DNA of 64,000 nucleotides, taken from the NCBI RefSeq assembly GCF_035621455.1, contig NZ_CP141822.1, positions 496,001 to 560,000 of the forward strand, given 5' to 3'. Below the pieces are notes generated by a model. That model searched no databases. It had not been told where the DNA came from and worked only from the letters and a program-made list of their open reading frames with translations. The translations under genes and the position numbers were made by a program. This document shows, piece after piece, positions 35,902-46,742 of this stretch (the first letter of the stretch is position 1; each line of letters starts with the position of its first letter). Source of the DNA: Vibrio natriegens NBRC 15636 = ATCC 14048 = DSM 759. GTDB lineage: Bacteria; Pseudomonadota; Gammaproteobacteria; Enterobacterales; Vibrionaceae.

Positions 35902-36792
35902 ATGTCACATCTAAATTATAATCATCTTTACTACTTCTGGATGGTCTGTAAACAAGGCTCTGTTACTAAAGCAGCAGATGCGCTCTTCCTCACACCGCAA
36001 ACGGTGACCGGACAAATTAAAGCGTTCGAAGAGCGAATGAAAGGGAAGCTGACAAAGCGCAATGGGCGAACCGTTGAGCCCACAGAATTAGGTCAGCTGG
36101 TGTTTAAATACGCCGACCGAATGTTCGGTTTGAGCTATGAGATGCTAGATATCGTGAATTATAGCCAGCACTCCAATATTTTGTTTGAGGTCGGTGTGGC
36201 TGATGCATTGTCAAAGCGTCTGGTTAGTAAAGTACTCATGACAACCGTTCCTGAAGATAACAGTATCCATCTGCGCTGTTATGAATCGACCCATGAACTC
36301 TTATTAGAAAGATTATCTCAACACAAACTGGATATGATCTTATCTGACTGCCCGGTCGACTCAACTCAAAGCCCAGGCCTCTATAGTAAGAAACTCGGGG
36401 AAAGCCGCATGAGTTTCTTTGCCTCGTTTGAAATTGGAGAGGTGAATTTCCCCGAAATATTGGAACAGAAAAAACTGTTGATACCAGCAAGTCGTACAGC
36501 AATGGGGCGCAAAGTCATTCAGTGGTTTGACCGACAAGGTTTACAGCCTGATATTTTAGGTGAGTTTGACGATGTTGCCTTGATGAAGGCCTTCGCACGA
36601 TACCATGATGATGTGATATTTCTGGCTCCGACCATGTACATGTCCGAAATTGAAGACGACCGAAAGTTACAACTAATCGGTCATGTGGATGATTTAAAAG
36701 AAGAGTATTATGTTATTTTTGCGGAGCGGATGATCCAGCATCCCGCAGTAAAGAATGTTTGTGACGCTGATTTTAGCCAAATGTTTGAATAA
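35902..36792 (+). CDS. nhaR: LysR-family activator NhaR
   Basis: 296-aa LysR-type regulator with an N-terminal HTH ([25 protein letters not shown], split as [11 protein letters not shown] and [14 protein letters not shown]) and a C-terminal effector domain. The start [19 protein letters not shown] is characteristic of NhaR, which activates the nhaA sodium/proton antiporter in response to Na+. The ATG at 35902 gives the family N-terminus; the frame opens 19 codons earlier without homology. nhaA itself is not in the window. The divergent neighbour nptA is also Na+-dependent, suggesting a shared sodium theme. Confidence 0.9.
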   Translation: MSHLNYNHLYYFWMVCKQGSVTKAADALFLTPQTVTGQIKAFEERMKGKLTKRNGRTVEPTELGQLVFKYADRMFGLSYEMLDIVNYSQHSNILFEVGVADALSKRLVSKVLMTTVPEDNSIHLRCYESTHELLLERLSQHKLDMILSDCPVDSTQSPGLYSKKLGESRMSFFASFEIGEVNFPEILEQKKLLIPASRTAMGRKVIQWFDRQGLQPDILGEFDDVALMKAFARYHDDVIFLAPTMYMSEIEDDRKLQLIGHVDDLKEEYYVIFAERMIQHPAVKNVCDADFSQMFE

Positions 36793-37084
36793 ACACGTAT
36801 CGTTGCGCAAATAAATAGATTACTATCGACAAAAATATAAACCTAAATCTAAATGAGACTTAAATAACTTCGACTGGTTTTTTGAACGTGCAAATGGCGT
36901 ATCGAGATAGGGTGAATGAACGCTGGTGGTTAAGACTTACTAGCTTTACCTGTAATCGAGAACCTAGGTTAAAGTTATCAATATTGAGACTCTGATTATT
37001 TATCTGGATGTCACGAGAAAATTTTTGTATCACAACTAGCTAGCCCGAGTTGGAATGAGTAAGTTGTAGCTAGAGGTCCAACAC

Positions 37085-37381
37085 ATGAATTTACAAGACA
37101 TGGAGAAAAACTCCGCTAAAGCTGTCGTATTGCTTAAAGCGATGGCGAACGAAAGACGCTTACAAATTCTTTGTATGCTGCATAACCAAGAGCTTTCTGT
37201 TGGAGAGCTGTGTGCAAAATTGGAGCTGAGCCAGTCGGCGTTGTCACAGCACCTTGCTTGGCTACGACGTGATGAGTTAGTGGCAACAAGAAAAGAAGCG
37301 CAAACGGTGTATTACACCTTGAAGAGTGACGAGGTCAAAACACTGATCAAAACGCTTCACGGCCTATACTGTGCCAATTAA
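37085..37381 (+). CDS. hlyU: ArsR/SmtB-family virulence regulator HlyU
   Basis: 98-aa winged-helix dimeric regulator. The sequence MNLQDMEKNSAKAVVLLKAMANERRLQILCML and the recognition segment LELSQSALSQHLAWLRRD match Vibrio HlyU, which activates hemolysin and RTX toxin genes by relieving H-NS silencing. It has Cys residues at about positions 30 and 96 but lacks an obvious metal-sensing set, as known for HlyU. A weak AGAGG lies about 12 bases upstream of the ATG. Monocistronic, followed by a strong terminator. Confidence 0.94.
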   Translation: MNLQDMEKNSAKAVVLLKAMANERRLQILCMLHNQELSVGELCAKLELSQSALSQHLAWLRRDELVATRKEAQTVYYTLKSDEVKTLIKTLHGLYCAN

Positions 37382-37460
37382 TCATTTTGATTAAAGAATG
37401 TGACATGGTGATTTCAGTCTGGCAGCGTTGAGAAGCCACTAGATTGGTCATCAGAAAAAG

Positions 37461-37487
37461 AAAAGCTGGCAGTGCCAGCTTTTTTTA
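37461..37487 (+). terminator. Terminator of hlyU
   Basis: AAAAGCTGGC/GCCAGCTTTT stem with a 3-base loop and a long T tract. Confidence 0.9.
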
Positions 37488-37520
37488 TCTTGATATCGAT
37501 TTTGACGAATTTCAGATATA

Positions 37521-37547
37521 AAAAAACCGACATAAAGTCGGTTTTTT
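37521..37547 (-). terminator. Terminator of rpsT
   Basis: AAAAAACCGAC/GTCGGTTTTTT perfect stem with a 5-base loop; the minus-strand tail is T-rich. Confidence 0.9.
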
Positions 37548-37571
37548 CTTCACTTTAAAATCAGGACTCTA

Positions 37572-37832
37572 TTAAAGAGCTTTGATTTGTGCAGTGAAAC
37601 GAGACTTATGGCGAGCTGCTTTATTCTTGTGAATAAGGCCTTTAGTTGCCATGCGGTCTAGGATAGGTGTAACTACAGCGAATGCAGCAGTTGCAGCTTC
37701 TTTGTCGCCTGCTTCGATAGCAGCAACAGTTTTCTTCATGTAAGTACGCATCATTGAGCGACGGCTAGCATTGTGCTGACGACGTTTCTCAGCTTGGATA
37801 GCGCGCTTCTTAGCAGATTTACTATTTGCCAA
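37572..37832 (-). CDS. rpsT: 30S ribosomal protein S20 (TTG start)
   Basis: 86-aa basic helical protein that binds 16S rRNA. The mature sequence [20 protein letters not shown] and the conserved [15 protein letters not shown] are diagnostic. The start codon is TTG at 37832: this gives the family N-terminus, while the frame's earlier GTG (MGVRPL) does not. E. coli rpsT also starts with UUG and limits its own translation, so the weak start is probably functional. GGGAG lies about 10 bases upstream. Divergent from murJ. Confidence 0.95.
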   Translation of the reverse strand: MANSKSAKKRAIQAEKRRQHNASRRSMMRTYMKKTVAAIEAGDKEAATAAFAVVTPILDRMATKGLIHKNKAARHKSRFTAQIKAL

Positions 37833-38015
37833 GGGTCTAACTCCCAAAAACTTAGTTCTGTGACAATTTAAGGGCGAGGAATATCCCTCATTTGCGCTTA
37901 AATGTCAAATGATTTGTGCAAAAACCGTTCTAAACCAAAACAAGTTTTGGTAAGAGAGGTCATCGCGGTTAAGATGGCGGGGATTCTAACAGCATTTTTA
38001 TACCAATGCTAATAA

Positions 38016-38047
38016 TTATCCACTCAGAACTAACAATAGGTGGATAA
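38016..38047. repeat. Inverted repeat of near-DnaA-box sequence
   Basis: TTATCCAC (38016-38023) and GTGGATAA (38040-38047) face each other across 16 bases, between rpsT and murJ. Each arm is one base short of a full DnaA box. Confidence 0.5.
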
Positions 38048-38126
38048 ATTTTTGACGTCTATTTAGAGCCTCCACAAGCTTAACGGTATAGGGTTGGCTG
38101 TCTTATAGTGATATTCCGAGGTTACA

Positions 38127-39689
38127 GTGAGTAAACGACTACTCAAGTCAGGCATGATCGTCAGTGCTATGACTCTTATTTCGCGCGTTTTAGGCTTAGT
38201 CCGTGATGTGGTAGTGGCGAATTTAATGGGGGCAGGAGCAAGCGCAGACGTCTTTTTCTTTGCTAATAAAATTCCAAACTTCTTACGTCGTTTGTTTGCA
38301 GAAGGTGCATTTTCTCAAGCATTTGTACCAGTACTAACCGAAAGCCATGCTCAAGGCGATATGGACAAAACACGGGAGCTCATCGCCCGAGCCGCGGGGA
38401 CTCTCGGGGTCATCGTTTCGGTAGTGACCCTGCTTGGCGTACTTGGCTCTGGCGTCGTCACCGCACTATTCGGCTTCGGCTGGTTTTTAGATTGGATGAA
38501 CGGCGGGCCATCTGCCGAAAAGTTTGAGCTCGCTAGTATGATGCTCAAAATTACGTTCCCATATTTATGGTTCATTACTTTCGTCGCACTGTCTGGCGCG
38601 ATCCTCAATACACTCGGTAAGTTTGCCGTTTCGTCATTTACCCCCGTATTTTTGAACGTCATGATCATACTGTCGGCTTGGTTTATTTCGCCGCAGATGT
38701 CACAGCCTGAGATTGGCCTTGCGATTGGTGTTTTCTTAGGTGGCTTAGTTCAGTTCCTGTTTCAAATTCCTTTCCTTATTAAAGCAGGCGTGATGGTCAA
38801 ACCTAAATGGGGTTGGCGCGATCCGGGGGTAGTAAAGATACGTACCTTGATGATCCCTGCTTTGTTTGGTGTTTCAGTCAGCCAGATCAACTTATTGTTT
38901 GATACCTTTATTGCCAGTTTTCTCCAGACAGGGTCAATCAGCTGGCTGTATTACTCAGATCGCTTGCTGGAGTTTCCTCTTGGGCTCTTTGGTATTGCTA
39001 TTGCAACCGTGATTCTACCGGCACTTTCTCGTAAGCACGTTGATGCCCACAGCGAAGGATTTGCTCATACCATGGACTGGGGTGTACGCATGGTTACGCT
39101 ACTCGGTATTCCAGCCATGTTGGGGTTGATGGTGTTGGCGAAACCAATGCTGATGGTGCTATTTATGCGTGGTGAGTTTTCGCCGCAGGACGTACACCAA
39201 GCTTCACTTTCTCTGTTAGCCTACGCATCTGGCTTACTGAACTTTATGTTGATCAAGGTACTCGCACCGGGCTACTACTCGCGTCAGGATACTAAAACGC
39301 CGGTGAAATACGGCATCATAGCTATGGTGACGAACATGGTATTTAATGCCATTTTCGCTTATTTCTATGGCTATGTTGGTTTGGCTATCGCAACCGCGTT
39401 ATCTGCTCTCGTCAATATGGTGCTGCTATACCGAGGTTTGCACTTAGCTGAGGTTTATCAGATAACTAAGCGCACTGTCTTCTTTATTATACGCTTGGTG
39501 ATTGCCGGGGCTGCGATGGTTGCAGCGATTTTGTGGCAATTGGAAGATATGTCTGTCTGGCTCGAGTGGAGTTTTGCATACCGTAGCGGTGTGTTAGGAA
39601 TGTTGATCGCGTTGGGAGCGGCGGTTTACCTTGTCGTTCTATTTTTAACAGGTGTGCGCTTAAAAGACCTAAAAGCTGGGACAGAGTAA
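38127..39689 (+). CDS. murJ: Lipid II flippase MurJ (MviN)
   Basis: 520-aa polytopic membrane protein (about 14 helices) of the MOP superfamily that moves lipid II to the periplasmic face for murein synthesis. The N-terminus SGMIVSAMTLISRVLGLVRD and the segments NKIPNFLRRLFAEGAFSQAFVP and ALSRKHVDAHSEGF are family landmarks. GTG start at 38127 with a weak GAGG upstream. Followed by ribF, ileS and lspA as in other Vibrio. Confidence 0.96.
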   Translation: MSKRLLKSGMIVSAMTLISRVLGLVRDVVVANLMGAGASADVFFFANKIPNFLRRLFAEGAFSQAFVPVLTESHAQGDMDKTRELIARAAGTLGVIVSVVTLLGVLGSGVVTALFGFGWFLDWMNGGPSAEKFELASMMLKITFPYLWFITFVALSGAILNTLGKFAVSSFTPVFLNVMIILSAWFISPQMSQPEIGLAIGVFLGGLVQFLFQIPFLIKAGVMVKPKWGWRDPGVVKIRTLMIPALFGVSVSQINLLFDTFIASFLQTGSISWLYYSDRLLEFPLGLFGIAIATVILPALSRKHVDAHSEGFAHTMDWGVRMVTLLGIPAMLGLMVLAKPMLMVLFMRGEFSPQDVHQASLSLLAYASGLLNFMLIKVLAPGYYSRQDTKTPVKYGIIAMVTNMVFNAIFAYFYGYVGLAIATALSALVNMVLLYRGLHLAEVYQITKRTVFFIIRLVIAGAAMVAAILWQLEDMSVWLEWSFAYRSGVLGMLIALGAAVYLVVLFLTGVRLKDLKAGTE

Positions 39690-39759
39690 GGGTGATTAGT
39701 ATATAATCCGTCAGTTTCACACAGTGCAAAGTAAAAACAGAGGCAAAAAGCAGTATCCA

Positions 39760-40695
39760 ATGGAACTGATCAGAGGCATTCACAATATCACATCGCGTCA
39801 CTATGGGTGTGTTCTGACTATTGGCAATTTCGATGGTGTCCACAGAGGACATCAGCAAGTGTTGCAACAAGTGTCTGAACAGGCAAAGGAACTTTCGTTA
39901 CCTTCGGTTGTGATGACCTTTGAACCTCAACCAATGGAGCTGTTTGCTAAAGGCAAGGCACCAGCAAGGTTGACACGACTGCGCGATAAGTTTGTCCAGT
40001 TAAGTAAACTAGACATTGATCGATTGCTGTGTGTCAATTTTAATCGACATTTTGCCAGCTTGACGGCGGAAGAGTTTATCCGTGACTTGTTGGTAGAGCG
40101 ATTGGGTGTTAAGTTTCTTGTCGTTGGTGATGACTTCTGCTTTGGTAAAGGCCGCAGCGGGAGCTTTGCCATGTTGCAGGAAGCTGGGGAAAAGTACGGC
40201 TTTGAAGTCGTCAGTACCCAAAGCTTTTGTTTACAACGATTACGAGTGAGCAGTACCGCTATTCGGGAAGCCCTGGCTCGTGATGATTTGCATTCCGCAC
40301 ATGAGATGCTGGGAAGAAATTACAGCATCAGCGGTCGTGTTTCTCATGGAAGAAAGCTAGGCAGAACCATTGGTTTTCCTACAGCGAATATTCCTTTGAA
40401 ACGCTGTGTATCTCCGGTATCCGGAGTCTATGTTGTTCAAGCGCTAGGCATTGGTGATAAGCCAATTGATGGCGTGGCTAACATTGGCCAAAGACCAACG
40501 GTAAATGGCGTTCGCCAACAGTTAGAAGTACACTTATTTGACTTTCATGCCAATTTGTATGGCAAGCAATTAGAAGTGGAACTTTTGCACAAACTTCGAG
40601 ATGAGCAAAAGTTTGAGTCGTTTGAAGCACTTAAACAACAAATCGAATTGGATGCTGAAGCAGCAAGGGTGTGGCTGCGTCAGCTTAAGAGTTGA
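39760..40695 (+). CDS. ribF: Bifunctional riboflavin kinase / FAD synthetase
   Basis: 311-aa enzyme making FMN and FAD from riboflavin. The N-terminal FAD synthetase nucleotidyltransferase part has NFDGVHRGHQ (about residue 22) and VSSTAIREAL (about residue 165); the C-terminal kinase has GRTIGFPTANI and NIGQRPTVNG. The ATG at 39760 gives MELIRGIHNI, the family start; a GTG at 39724 extends it by 12 codons. The SD is poor (AGAGG 17 bases upstream). Lies between murJ and ileS. Confidence 0.95.
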   Translation: MELIRGIHNITSRHYGCVLTIGNFDGVHRGHQQVLQQVSEQAKELSLPSVVMTFEPQPMELFAKGKAPARLTRLRDKFVQLSKLDIDRLLCVNFNRHFASLTAEEFIRDLLVERLGVKFLVVGDDFCFGKGRSGSFAMLQEAGEKYGFEVVSTQSFCLQRLRVSSTAIREALARDDLHSAHEMLGRNYSISGRVSHGRKLGRTIGFPTANIPLKRCVSPVSGVYVVQALGIGDKPIDGVANIGQRPTVNGVRQQLEVHLFDFHANLYGKQLEVELLHKLRDEQKFESFEALKQQIELDAEAARVWLRQLKS

Positions 40696-40759
40696 GCGGT
40701 TTATTCCACCGTTCAACATAATGTCTAATTTTCGCCCAATATAACGGAATTAAGAATCG

Positions 40760-43588
40760 ATGAGTGAGTATAAAGATACCCTGAACTTACCTGAAACAGG
40801 GTTTCCAATGCGCGGCAACCTGGCCAATCGTGAGCCAGAAATGCTTAAGCGTTGGTACAAAGAAGATCTTTACGGTGAAATCCGTAAAGCTAAGAAAGGC
40901 AAAAAGTCATTCGTACTGCACGATGGCCCTCCTTACGCAAATGGTGACATTCACATTGGTCACGCACTAAACAAGATTCTTAAAGACATTATTATTAAAT
41001 CCAAAACACTTTCAGGTTTTGACGCACCTTACATCCCAGGCTGGGACTGCCACGGTCTACCTATCGAATTGATGGTAGAGAAGAAAGTGGGCAAACCAGG
41101 CCAAAAAGTGACTGCAGCTGAATTCCGCGAAAAATGTCGTGAATACGCAGCAGGCCAGGTTGAAGGTCAAAAAGAGAGCTTCAAGCGTCTTGGTATCTTG
41201 GGTGAGTGGGATAAACCATACCGCACTATGGATTTTGATACTGAAGCGAACATCATTCGTGCGCTTGGTAAAATCGCGAGCAAAGGTCACCTGCTAAAAG
41301 GTTTCAAACCGGTTCACTGGTGTACAGATTGTGGTTCTGCTCTTGCTGAAGCAGAAGTGGAATACAAAGATAAAGTTTCTCCGTCTATCGACGTACGTTT
41401 TAAAACTGCGGACGAAGCGGCACTTTTATCTAAGTTTGAGCTGACTGAAGGTCATGAAGGTAAAGGTGACATCTCTATTGTTATCTGGACGACAACACCT
41501 TGGACTCTGCCAGCAAACCGCGCTGTATGTCTACGTGATGATCTTGAGTACGTGCTAATCCAAGTTGAAGGTGACAACCCTGAGCGTATCATCGTTGCCG
41601 CTGAACTTGCGAAAGATGTCATGGATCGAGCTGGTATCGAGCATTTCCACAACCTTGGCTTTGCTAAAGGTGCGGATCTAGAGCTTTCTCAGTTCCAACA
41701 CCCATTCTACGATTTCACTGTACCGGCGATCCTTGGCGATCACGTTACAACTGACTCAGGTACGGGTGTTGTTCACACTGCGCCTGGCCACGGTCAAGAA
41801 GACTTCGCAGTTGGTCAAAAATACGACCTAGAAGTAGCAAACCCAGTGGGCTCAAACGGCGTTTACCTGCCGGACACTGAGCTATTTGCTGGCCAGCACG
41901 TATTTAAAGCGAACGATGCTGTGGTTGAAACGCTAAAAGAAAAAGGCGCGCTACTACATCACCACGCTTACGAGCACAGCTACCCACACTGCTGGCGTCA
42001 TAAGACTCCAATCATTTTCCGTGCAACACCTCAGTGGTTCGTTTCTATGGACCAGGCTGGTCTACGTGCAAAAGCACTAGAAGCAATCAAAGGCGTGCAA
42101 TGGATGCCTGAATGGGGTCAAAGCCGTATTGAAGGTATGATTGAAGGCCGCCCTGAGTGGTGTATCTCTCGTCAACGTACCTGGGGTGTGCCAATCGCTC
42201 TGTTTGTACATAAAGAGACAGCAGAACTTCATCCAAACACGCTTGAACTGATCGAAAAAGTAGCGAAGCTGGTTGAAGAAAAAGGCATCCAGGCATGGTG
42301 GGATGTAGACGCAGCAGAACTATTAGGCGACGAAGCAGAGCAGTACGAAAAAGTACTGGATACGCTAGACGTTTGGTTTGACTCTGGTGTTACGCACTTC
42401 TCAGTTGTTGATGCTCGTGAAGAGTACAACGGCCACAGTGCTGACCTATACCTAGAAGGTTCTGACCAACACCGTGGTTGGTTCCAGTCTTCTCTGATTT
42501 CATCTATCGCGATGAAAGACGAAGCGCCGTACAAACAAGTACTGACTCACGGTTTCGTTGTTGATGGCCACGGCCGCAAGATGTCGAAATCTATCGGTAA
42601 CGTTGTTGCGCCAAAAGACGTAACTAACAAGCTAGGTGCAGATATCCTGCGTCTATGGGTTGCTTCTACAGACTACACTGGTGAAGTTGCAGTTTCTGAT
42701 GAAATCCTAAAACGTAGTGCAGATGCGTACCGTCGTATCCGTAACACGTCACGTTTCTTCCTTGCTAACCTAAACGGCTTTAACCCAGAAACAGACATCG
42801 TTCCTGCAGAAGAGATGGTTGCGTTGGATCGTTGGGCTGTAGGTCGTGCACTTGCTGCTCAAGAAGAGATCGTAAAAGCATACGGCGAGTACAACACGCA
42901 TGCGGTAATGCAGCGTCTAATGCACTTCTGTTCAATCGAAATGGGTTCTTTCTACCTAGACGTTATTAAAGACCGTCAGTACACAGCAAAACGTGGCGGT
43001 CATGCGCAACGTAGCTGTCAGACTGCGCTTTACTACATCGTAGAAGCTTTGGTTCGCTGGATGGCGCCTATCATGTCGTTTACTGCTGACGAAATCTGGA
43101 ACGAAATGCCAGGTAAGCGTGAGAAGTTTGTACTTTGCGATGAATGGTACGAAGGCTTGTTTGGTCTGAATGAAGGTGAAGAGCTAAACAACGACTTCTG
43201 GACTGAAATCCAGAAAGTTCGTGGTGCGGTGAACAAACTGCTAGAAGCAGCACGTGCAGAGAAAACCATCGGTGGTGCACTGCAAGCTGAGTTGACGCTG
43301 TTTGCTGATGACGCGCTAGAAGCGAAAATCAATAAGCTGGACGATGAACTACGTTTCGTACTACTAACTTCTGCAGCAACAGTGAAGCCACTAAGCGAGA
43401 AGTCAGACGCAGCACAAGCGACAGATATCGAAGGCCTGTTCGTTGAAGTGAAAGCAACAGAGTCTGAGAAATGTGACCGTTGTTGGCACCACACTCCAGA
43501 CGTAGGCACAATCGCTGGTCACGAGAAAATCTGTGGTCGTTGTGTATCGAACGTTGAAGGTGAAGGCGAAGTACGTAAGTTTGCATAA
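40760..43588 (+). CDS. ileS: Isoleucyl-tRNA synthetase
   Basis: 942-aa class I synthetase charging tRNA-Ile, with editing of mis-activated Val. HIGH-type motif [16 protein letters not shown] (about residue 58), editing domain with [13 protein letters not shown] (about residue 240) and [15 protein letters not shown], the KMSKS loop [13 protein letters not shown] (about residue 605), and a C-terminal zinc knuckle CDRCWHH...CGRCV. Bacterial-type IleRS of normal size. Codon use is strongly biased, as expected for a highly expressed gene. A terminator separates it from lspA. Confidence 0.98.
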   Translation: MSEYKDTLNLPETGFPMRGNLANREPEMLKRWYKEDLYGEIRKAKKGKKSFVLHDGPPYANGDIHIGHALNKILKDIIIKSKTLSGFDAPYIPGWDCHGLPIELMVEKKVGKPGQKVTAAEFREKCREYAAGQVEGQKESFKRLGILGEWDKPYRTMDFDTEANIIRALGKIASKGHLLKGFKPVHWCTDCGSALAEAEVEYKDKVSPSIDVRFKTADEAALLSKFELTEGHEGKGDISIVIWTTTPWTLPANRAVCLRDDLEYVLIQVEGDNPERIIVAAELAKDVMDRAGIEHFHNLGFAKGADLELSQFQHPFYDFTVPAILGDHVTTDSGTGVVHTAPGHGQEDFAVGQKYDLEVANPVGSNGVYLPDTELFAGQHVFKANDAVVETLKEKGALLHHHAYEHSYPHCWRHKTPIIFRATPQWFVSMDQAGLRAKALEAIKGVQWMPEWGQSRIEGMIEGRPEWCISRQRTWGVPIALFVHKETAELHPNTLELIEKVAKLVEEKGIQAWWDVDAAELLGDEAEQYEKVLDTLDVWFDSGVTHFSVVDAREEYNGHSADLYLEGSDQHRGWFQSSLISSIAMKDEAPYKQVLTHGFVVDGHGRKMSKSIGNVVAPKDVTNKLGADILRLWVASTDYTGEVAVSDEILKRSADAYRRIRNTSRFFLANLNGFNPETDIVPAEEMVALDRWAVGRALAAQEEIVKAYGEYNTHAVMQRLMHFCSIEMGSFYLDVIKDRQYTAKRGGHAQRSCQTALYYIVEALVRWMAPIMSFTADEIWNEMPGKREKFVLCDEWYEGLFGLNEGEELNNDFWTEIQKVRGAVNKLLEAARAEKTIGGALQAELTLFADDALEAKINKLDDELRFVLLTSAATVKPLSEKSDAAQATDIEGLFVEVKATESEKCDRCWHHTPDVGTIAGHEKICGRCVSNVEGEGEVRKFA

Positions 43589-43627
43589 TTAGCAAAGTAA
43601 CGACTGAACTTTTTCACAATTTTATAG

Positions 43628-43655
43628 CCCCAGTATCTACTGGGGTTATTTTTAT
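43628..43655 (+). terminator. Terminator of ileS
   Basis: CCCCAGT/ACTGGGG stem with a 4-base loop, then TTATTTTTATT. Confidence 0.75.
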
Positions 43656-43804
43656 TGCCCAATTTCGCATTATCCTTGCAAGAGGATAACCAGCGAATTA
43701 AAACTCTTTGGTATTAATGACGGATTAGGTTCCTTATCGTACTCGTTCTCTATTTAGGGGATGGTCTGAGTGCAATGGGTTAGTTGATTGAGATAGGGAT
43801 AGAA

Positions 43805-44305
43805 ATGAGTCATATTCCATTAAAGCAATCTGGTGTACGTTGGCTATGGCTGGCGATTGTGATTTTTTTAGCTGATATTGGCATCAAGTACGTTGTGATG
43901 AACAACATGGGGTTCGGTTGGGCAAACCGCATTGAAATTTTGCCTTTCTTTAACCTTCTATATGTCCACAACTATGGTGCAGCATTTAGCTTCTTGAGTG
44001 ATCAAGCTGGCTGGCAACGTTGGTTTTTCACTGGCATTGCCTTCATCGTGTCAGGTCTGTTGACCTACTGGATGAGCAAGTTACCAGCGAATGAAAAGTG
44101 GAATAATATTGCGTATGCCATGATTATTGGTGGCGCGGTAGGCAATGTCTTCGACCGAGTGATTCATGGCTTTGTGGTTGATTATCTAGATTTCTACTGG
44201 GGTAATTACCATTGGCCAGCATTCAACCTTGCAGACATGGCGATCTGTATAGGTGCTGCGATGATCATTCTTGATGGTTTTCGTAAAAAAGATGCTGAGA
44301 AGTAA
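43805..44305 (+). CDS. lspA: Lipoprotein signal peptidase
   Basis: 166-aa four-helix aspartyl protease of the inner membrane that removes signal peptides from prolipoproteins after Lgt action. Both catalytic aspartates are visible: [18 protein letters not shown] (about residue 110) and [11 protein letters not shown] (about residue 140). The ATG at 43805 gives the usual N-terminus; a TTG at 43784 would extend it by 7 codons. Position after ileS and before fkpB-ispH is standard. Confidence 0.95.
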   Translation: MSHIPLKQSGVRWLWLAIVIFLADIGIKYVVMNNMGFGWANRIEILPFFNLLYVHNYGAAFSFLSDQAGWQRWFFTGIAFIVSGLLTYWMSKLPANEKWNNIAYAMIIGGAVGNVFDRVIHGFVVDYLDFYWGNYHWPAFNLADMAICIGAAMIILDGFRKKDAEK

Positions 44306-44334
44306 CGCTTGCCGACAATATTAAAATAACCCTA

Positions 44335-44367
44335 AGCGTCGCCCGTTGATTCGAGCGGCGCTTTTTA
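44335..44367 (+). terminator. Terminator of lspA
   Basis: AGCGTCGC/GCGGCGCT stem (one G-U) with a 12-base loop, then TTTTATT. Confidence 0.7.
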
Positions 44368-44493
44368 TTATGTTGGAGCGCAAACTGGCGCATCTTAATA
44401 AATAAAGTGAAAAGCGCTTAAACCGATCACAGTAAATAAGTGACCAGTTGTTTACCGTGGATTGGTATTATCCAAGAAAAAGGAAGCAGTAAC

Positions 44494-44925
44494 GTGACAA
44501 CAATTACTAAAGAATCTGTAGTAACTCTACACTTCACCATTAAAATGAAAGATGGTTCAGTTGCAGACAGCACCCATAACATGGGTAAGCCCGCTAAATT
44601 TGTAATGGGTGATGGTAGCCTGAGCGAAAACTTTGAACAATGTCTGGTTGGCCTGCAGTCTGGTGAGCAAAAAGCGATTGAACTAAAAGCGGAAGATGCG
44701 TTTGGTATGCCAAACCCAGATCATATCCACCACATGGATCGCACCAAATTTGTCGGTGACGCAGAAGTGGAAGTGGGTACCATCATGGCATTTAGTGGCC
44801 CTGATGGTATGGAAATCCCAGGTATCATCACTGAAATTGCTGGTGATTCAGTAACGGTTGACTTCAACCATCCTCTGGCAGGGCAAGACGTGACTTTCGA
44901 AGTTGAGATTTTGTCAGTAGAATAG
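44494..44925 (+). CDS. fkpB: FKBP-type peptidyl-prolyl isomerase FkpB (SlpA-like)
   Basis: 143-aa cytoplasmic prolyl isomerase and chaperone. It has a split FKBP domain (VTLHFTIKMKDGSVADST and the C-terminal VDFNHPLAGQDVTFEVEIL) with an inserted IF (flap) domain between (about residues 70-120), as in SlyD and FkpB. There is no His-rich metal-binding tail, which separates it from SlyD. GTG start at 44494, preceded by AAGGAAG; the frame upstream to 44440 is spurious. Lies between lspA and ispH as in E. coli. Confidence 0.93.
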   Translation: MTTITKESVVTLHFTIKMKDGSVADSTHNMGKPAKFVMGDGSLSENFEQCLVGLQSGEQKAIELKAEDAFGMPNPDHIHHMDRTKFVGDAEVEVGTIMAFSGPDGMEIPGIITEIAGDSVTVDFNHPLAGQDVTFEVEILSVE

Positions 44926-44949
44926 CGAACCCAAGTAAAGATAACTTCC

Positions 44950-45915
44950 ATGAGCAATGAAATGAAAATCCTATTAGCTAACCCACGCGGTTTTTGTGCT
45001 GGCGTTGACCGTGCGATTAGCATCGTAGAGCGTGCGCTTGAAATGTATCAGCCACCGATTTATGTCCGTCATGAAGTGGTGCACAACCGTTTTGTCGTTG
45101 AAGGGCTAAAACAACGTGGTGCGATCTTCGTAGAAGAGTTGCATGAAGTGCCTGATAACAACATTGTGATTTTTTCTGCTCATGGTGTATCGCAAGCGGT
45201 TCGCCAAGAAGCCAAACAACGTGACCTTACTGTGTTTGATGCAACGTGTCCGTTGGTGACTAAAGTTCATATGGAAGTGGCTCGCGCCAGCCGTCGTAAT
45301 ATGGAAGTAGTACTGATCGGCCACGCCGGTCACCCTGAAGTGGAAGGCACGATGGGTCAGTACGCGAGTGAAACTGGCGGTATGTACTTAGTGGAAACAC
45401 CTGCTGATGTAGAGAAGCTAAAAGCGATTGTTAAAGATCCTTCCGATCTGCATTACGTAAGCCAAACCACGCTTTCCGTTGATGAGACGGCAGACGTGAT
45501 TGAAGAGCTGCGCCGCGTATTTCCTGATATTCAGGGGCCGCGAAAAGACGACATCTGCTACGCGACTCAAAACCGTCAGGATGCCGTTCGAGAAATGGCA
45601 AGTGAAGTGGATGTGATGGTCGTTGTTGGTTCGAAGAACTCATCAAATTCGACCCGTCTAAAAGAGCTAGCAGAGAAACTGGGTACACCGGGCTATTTGA
45701 CGGATTGCCCTGAAGACATTAAACCTGAATGGTTTGATGGCAAAACGAAAGTCGGTGTTACTGCTGGTGCTTCAGCGCCCGAGGAACTGGTTAACCAAAT
45801 CCTTGAGCGTATTAAAGAGATGGTCGGTGCGCGCGCTGTGGATGAGGTTTTAGGCCGCGAAGAGAACATGTTCTTTGAAGTACCAAAAGAGCTGCAAATC
45901 AAGCAAGTAGACTGA
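44950..45915 (+). CDS. ispH: 4-hydroxy-3-methylbut-2-enyl diphosphate reductase
   Basis: 321-aa iron-sulfur enzyme for the last step of the MEP isoprenoid pathway, giving IPP and DMAPP. Three cluster cysteines are visible: [11 protein letters not shown] (Cys16), [10 protein letters not shown] (about 100) and [10 protein letters not shown] (about 201). The substrate histidines in VVHNRFVV and [10 protein letters not shown] and the SSNSTRL motif are present. Follows fkpB by 24 bases and ends at a terminator shared with btsR. Confidence 0.97.
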   Translation: MSNEMKILLANPRGFCAGVDRAISIVERALEMYQPPIYVRHEVVHNRFVVEGLKQRGAIFVEELHEVPDNNIVIFSAHGVSQAVRQEAKQRDLTVFDATCPLVTKVHMEVARASRRNMEVVLIGHAGHPEVEGTMGQYASETGGMYLVETPADVEKLKAIVKDPSDLHYVSQTTLSVDETADVIEELRRVFPDIQGPRKDDICYATQNRQDAVREMASEVDVMVVVGSKNSSNSTRLKELAEKLGTPGYLTDCPEDIKPEWFDGKTKVGVTAGASAPEELVNQILERIKEMVGARAVDEVLGREENMFFEVPKELQIKQVD

Positions 45916-45935
45916 TATCCAGTTTTCGAATAGGC

Positions 45936-45963
45936 AAAAGGCGACCTCAGGGTCGCCTTTTTT
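45936..45963. terminator. Shared terminator, ispH and btsR
   Basis: AAAAGGCGACC/GGTCGCCTTTT stem with a 4-base loop, between convergent genes. Confidence 0.9.
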
Positions 45964-45981
45964 GATTAAATAGCTTGGTGC

Positions 45982-46710
45982 TTAATGGCTGATACCGAGC
46001 ATCTCTTTGAGTACTTTCAGATAGCGACGACTCACTGGGATCTCAAAGCCAGTTTTAGTGATGATTTCCGCTAAGCCATTTTCTAATAATTTTATTTCGC
46101 TAATCGCTTTGATACTGACCAGGTACTGACGGTGACATCGCACCAGTGGCGTTTTTTCTTCAATTGTTTTCAGTGTTAACTGCGTACTGGCAGTTTGGTT
46201 AATTGAGCGAACGTGTACACCGCTGATATCACTATAGGCGCATTCCACTGTGTCAGTTGCCATGATCACTATGCGGTTGTGACCAATACAAGGTATTTGG
46301 TCTAACGTATCAGGCGTTATCGCGGAGAGCTGTTGAGTCAGTGTCGACTGGCTAATGGTCTTATGCAGACGCTTCACTGTTTTGTTGAGTCGCTCTGGAT
46401 CGACGGGTTTCAGCAAATAATCAAACGCGTTGTCTTCAAAAGCCTGAATCGCATACTGGTCATAAGCGGTCACAAAGACCACGTAGGGCATGGTTTCCGG
46501 ATCAAGCATACCAAGCAGCTCAATGCCCGTGACTTGTGGCATTTGAATATCCAGGAACACCACATCTGGTTTAAGCTCATTGATTTTCTTCAGGCCAAGA
46601 ATGGCGTTGGAGGCATCACCTATCACCTCTACCTGGCCTGTTTCGGACAACAATTCGGCCAATTCTTCACGAGCAAATTGTTCATCATCAATGACGAGTG
46701 CGGTTAACAT
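45982..46710 (-). CDS. btsR: LytTR-type response regulator BtsR
   Basis: 242-aa two-component regulator: a receiver domain with VIDDEQFAREEL and the phospho-acceptor in VVFLDIQMP (Asp about 54), then a C-terminal LytTR DNA-binding domain (RCHRQYLVSIKAI, PVSRRYLKVLKEML). Sequence and pairing match E. coli BtsR (YehT), which responds to external pyruvate through BtsS. It is 32 bases downstream of btsS on the same strand. LytTR regulators bind direct repeats about two helical turns apart; just such an array lies upstream of the neighbouring cstA gene. Confidence 0.92.
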   Translation of the reverse strand: MLTALVIDDEQFAREELAELLSETGQVEVIGDASNAILGLKKINELKPDVVFLDIQMPQVTGIELLGMLDPETMPYVVFVTAYDQYAIQAFEDNAFDYLLKPVDPERLNKTVKRLHKTISQSTLTQQLSAITPDTLDQIPCIGHNRIVIMATDTVECAYSDISGVHVRSINQTASTQLTLKTIEEKTPLVRCHRQYLVSIKAISEIKLLENGLAEIITKTGFEIPVSRRYLKVLKEMLGISH

Positions 46711-46742
46711 CCATTCTTACCTTGTAGTATTGCGACTGACCT

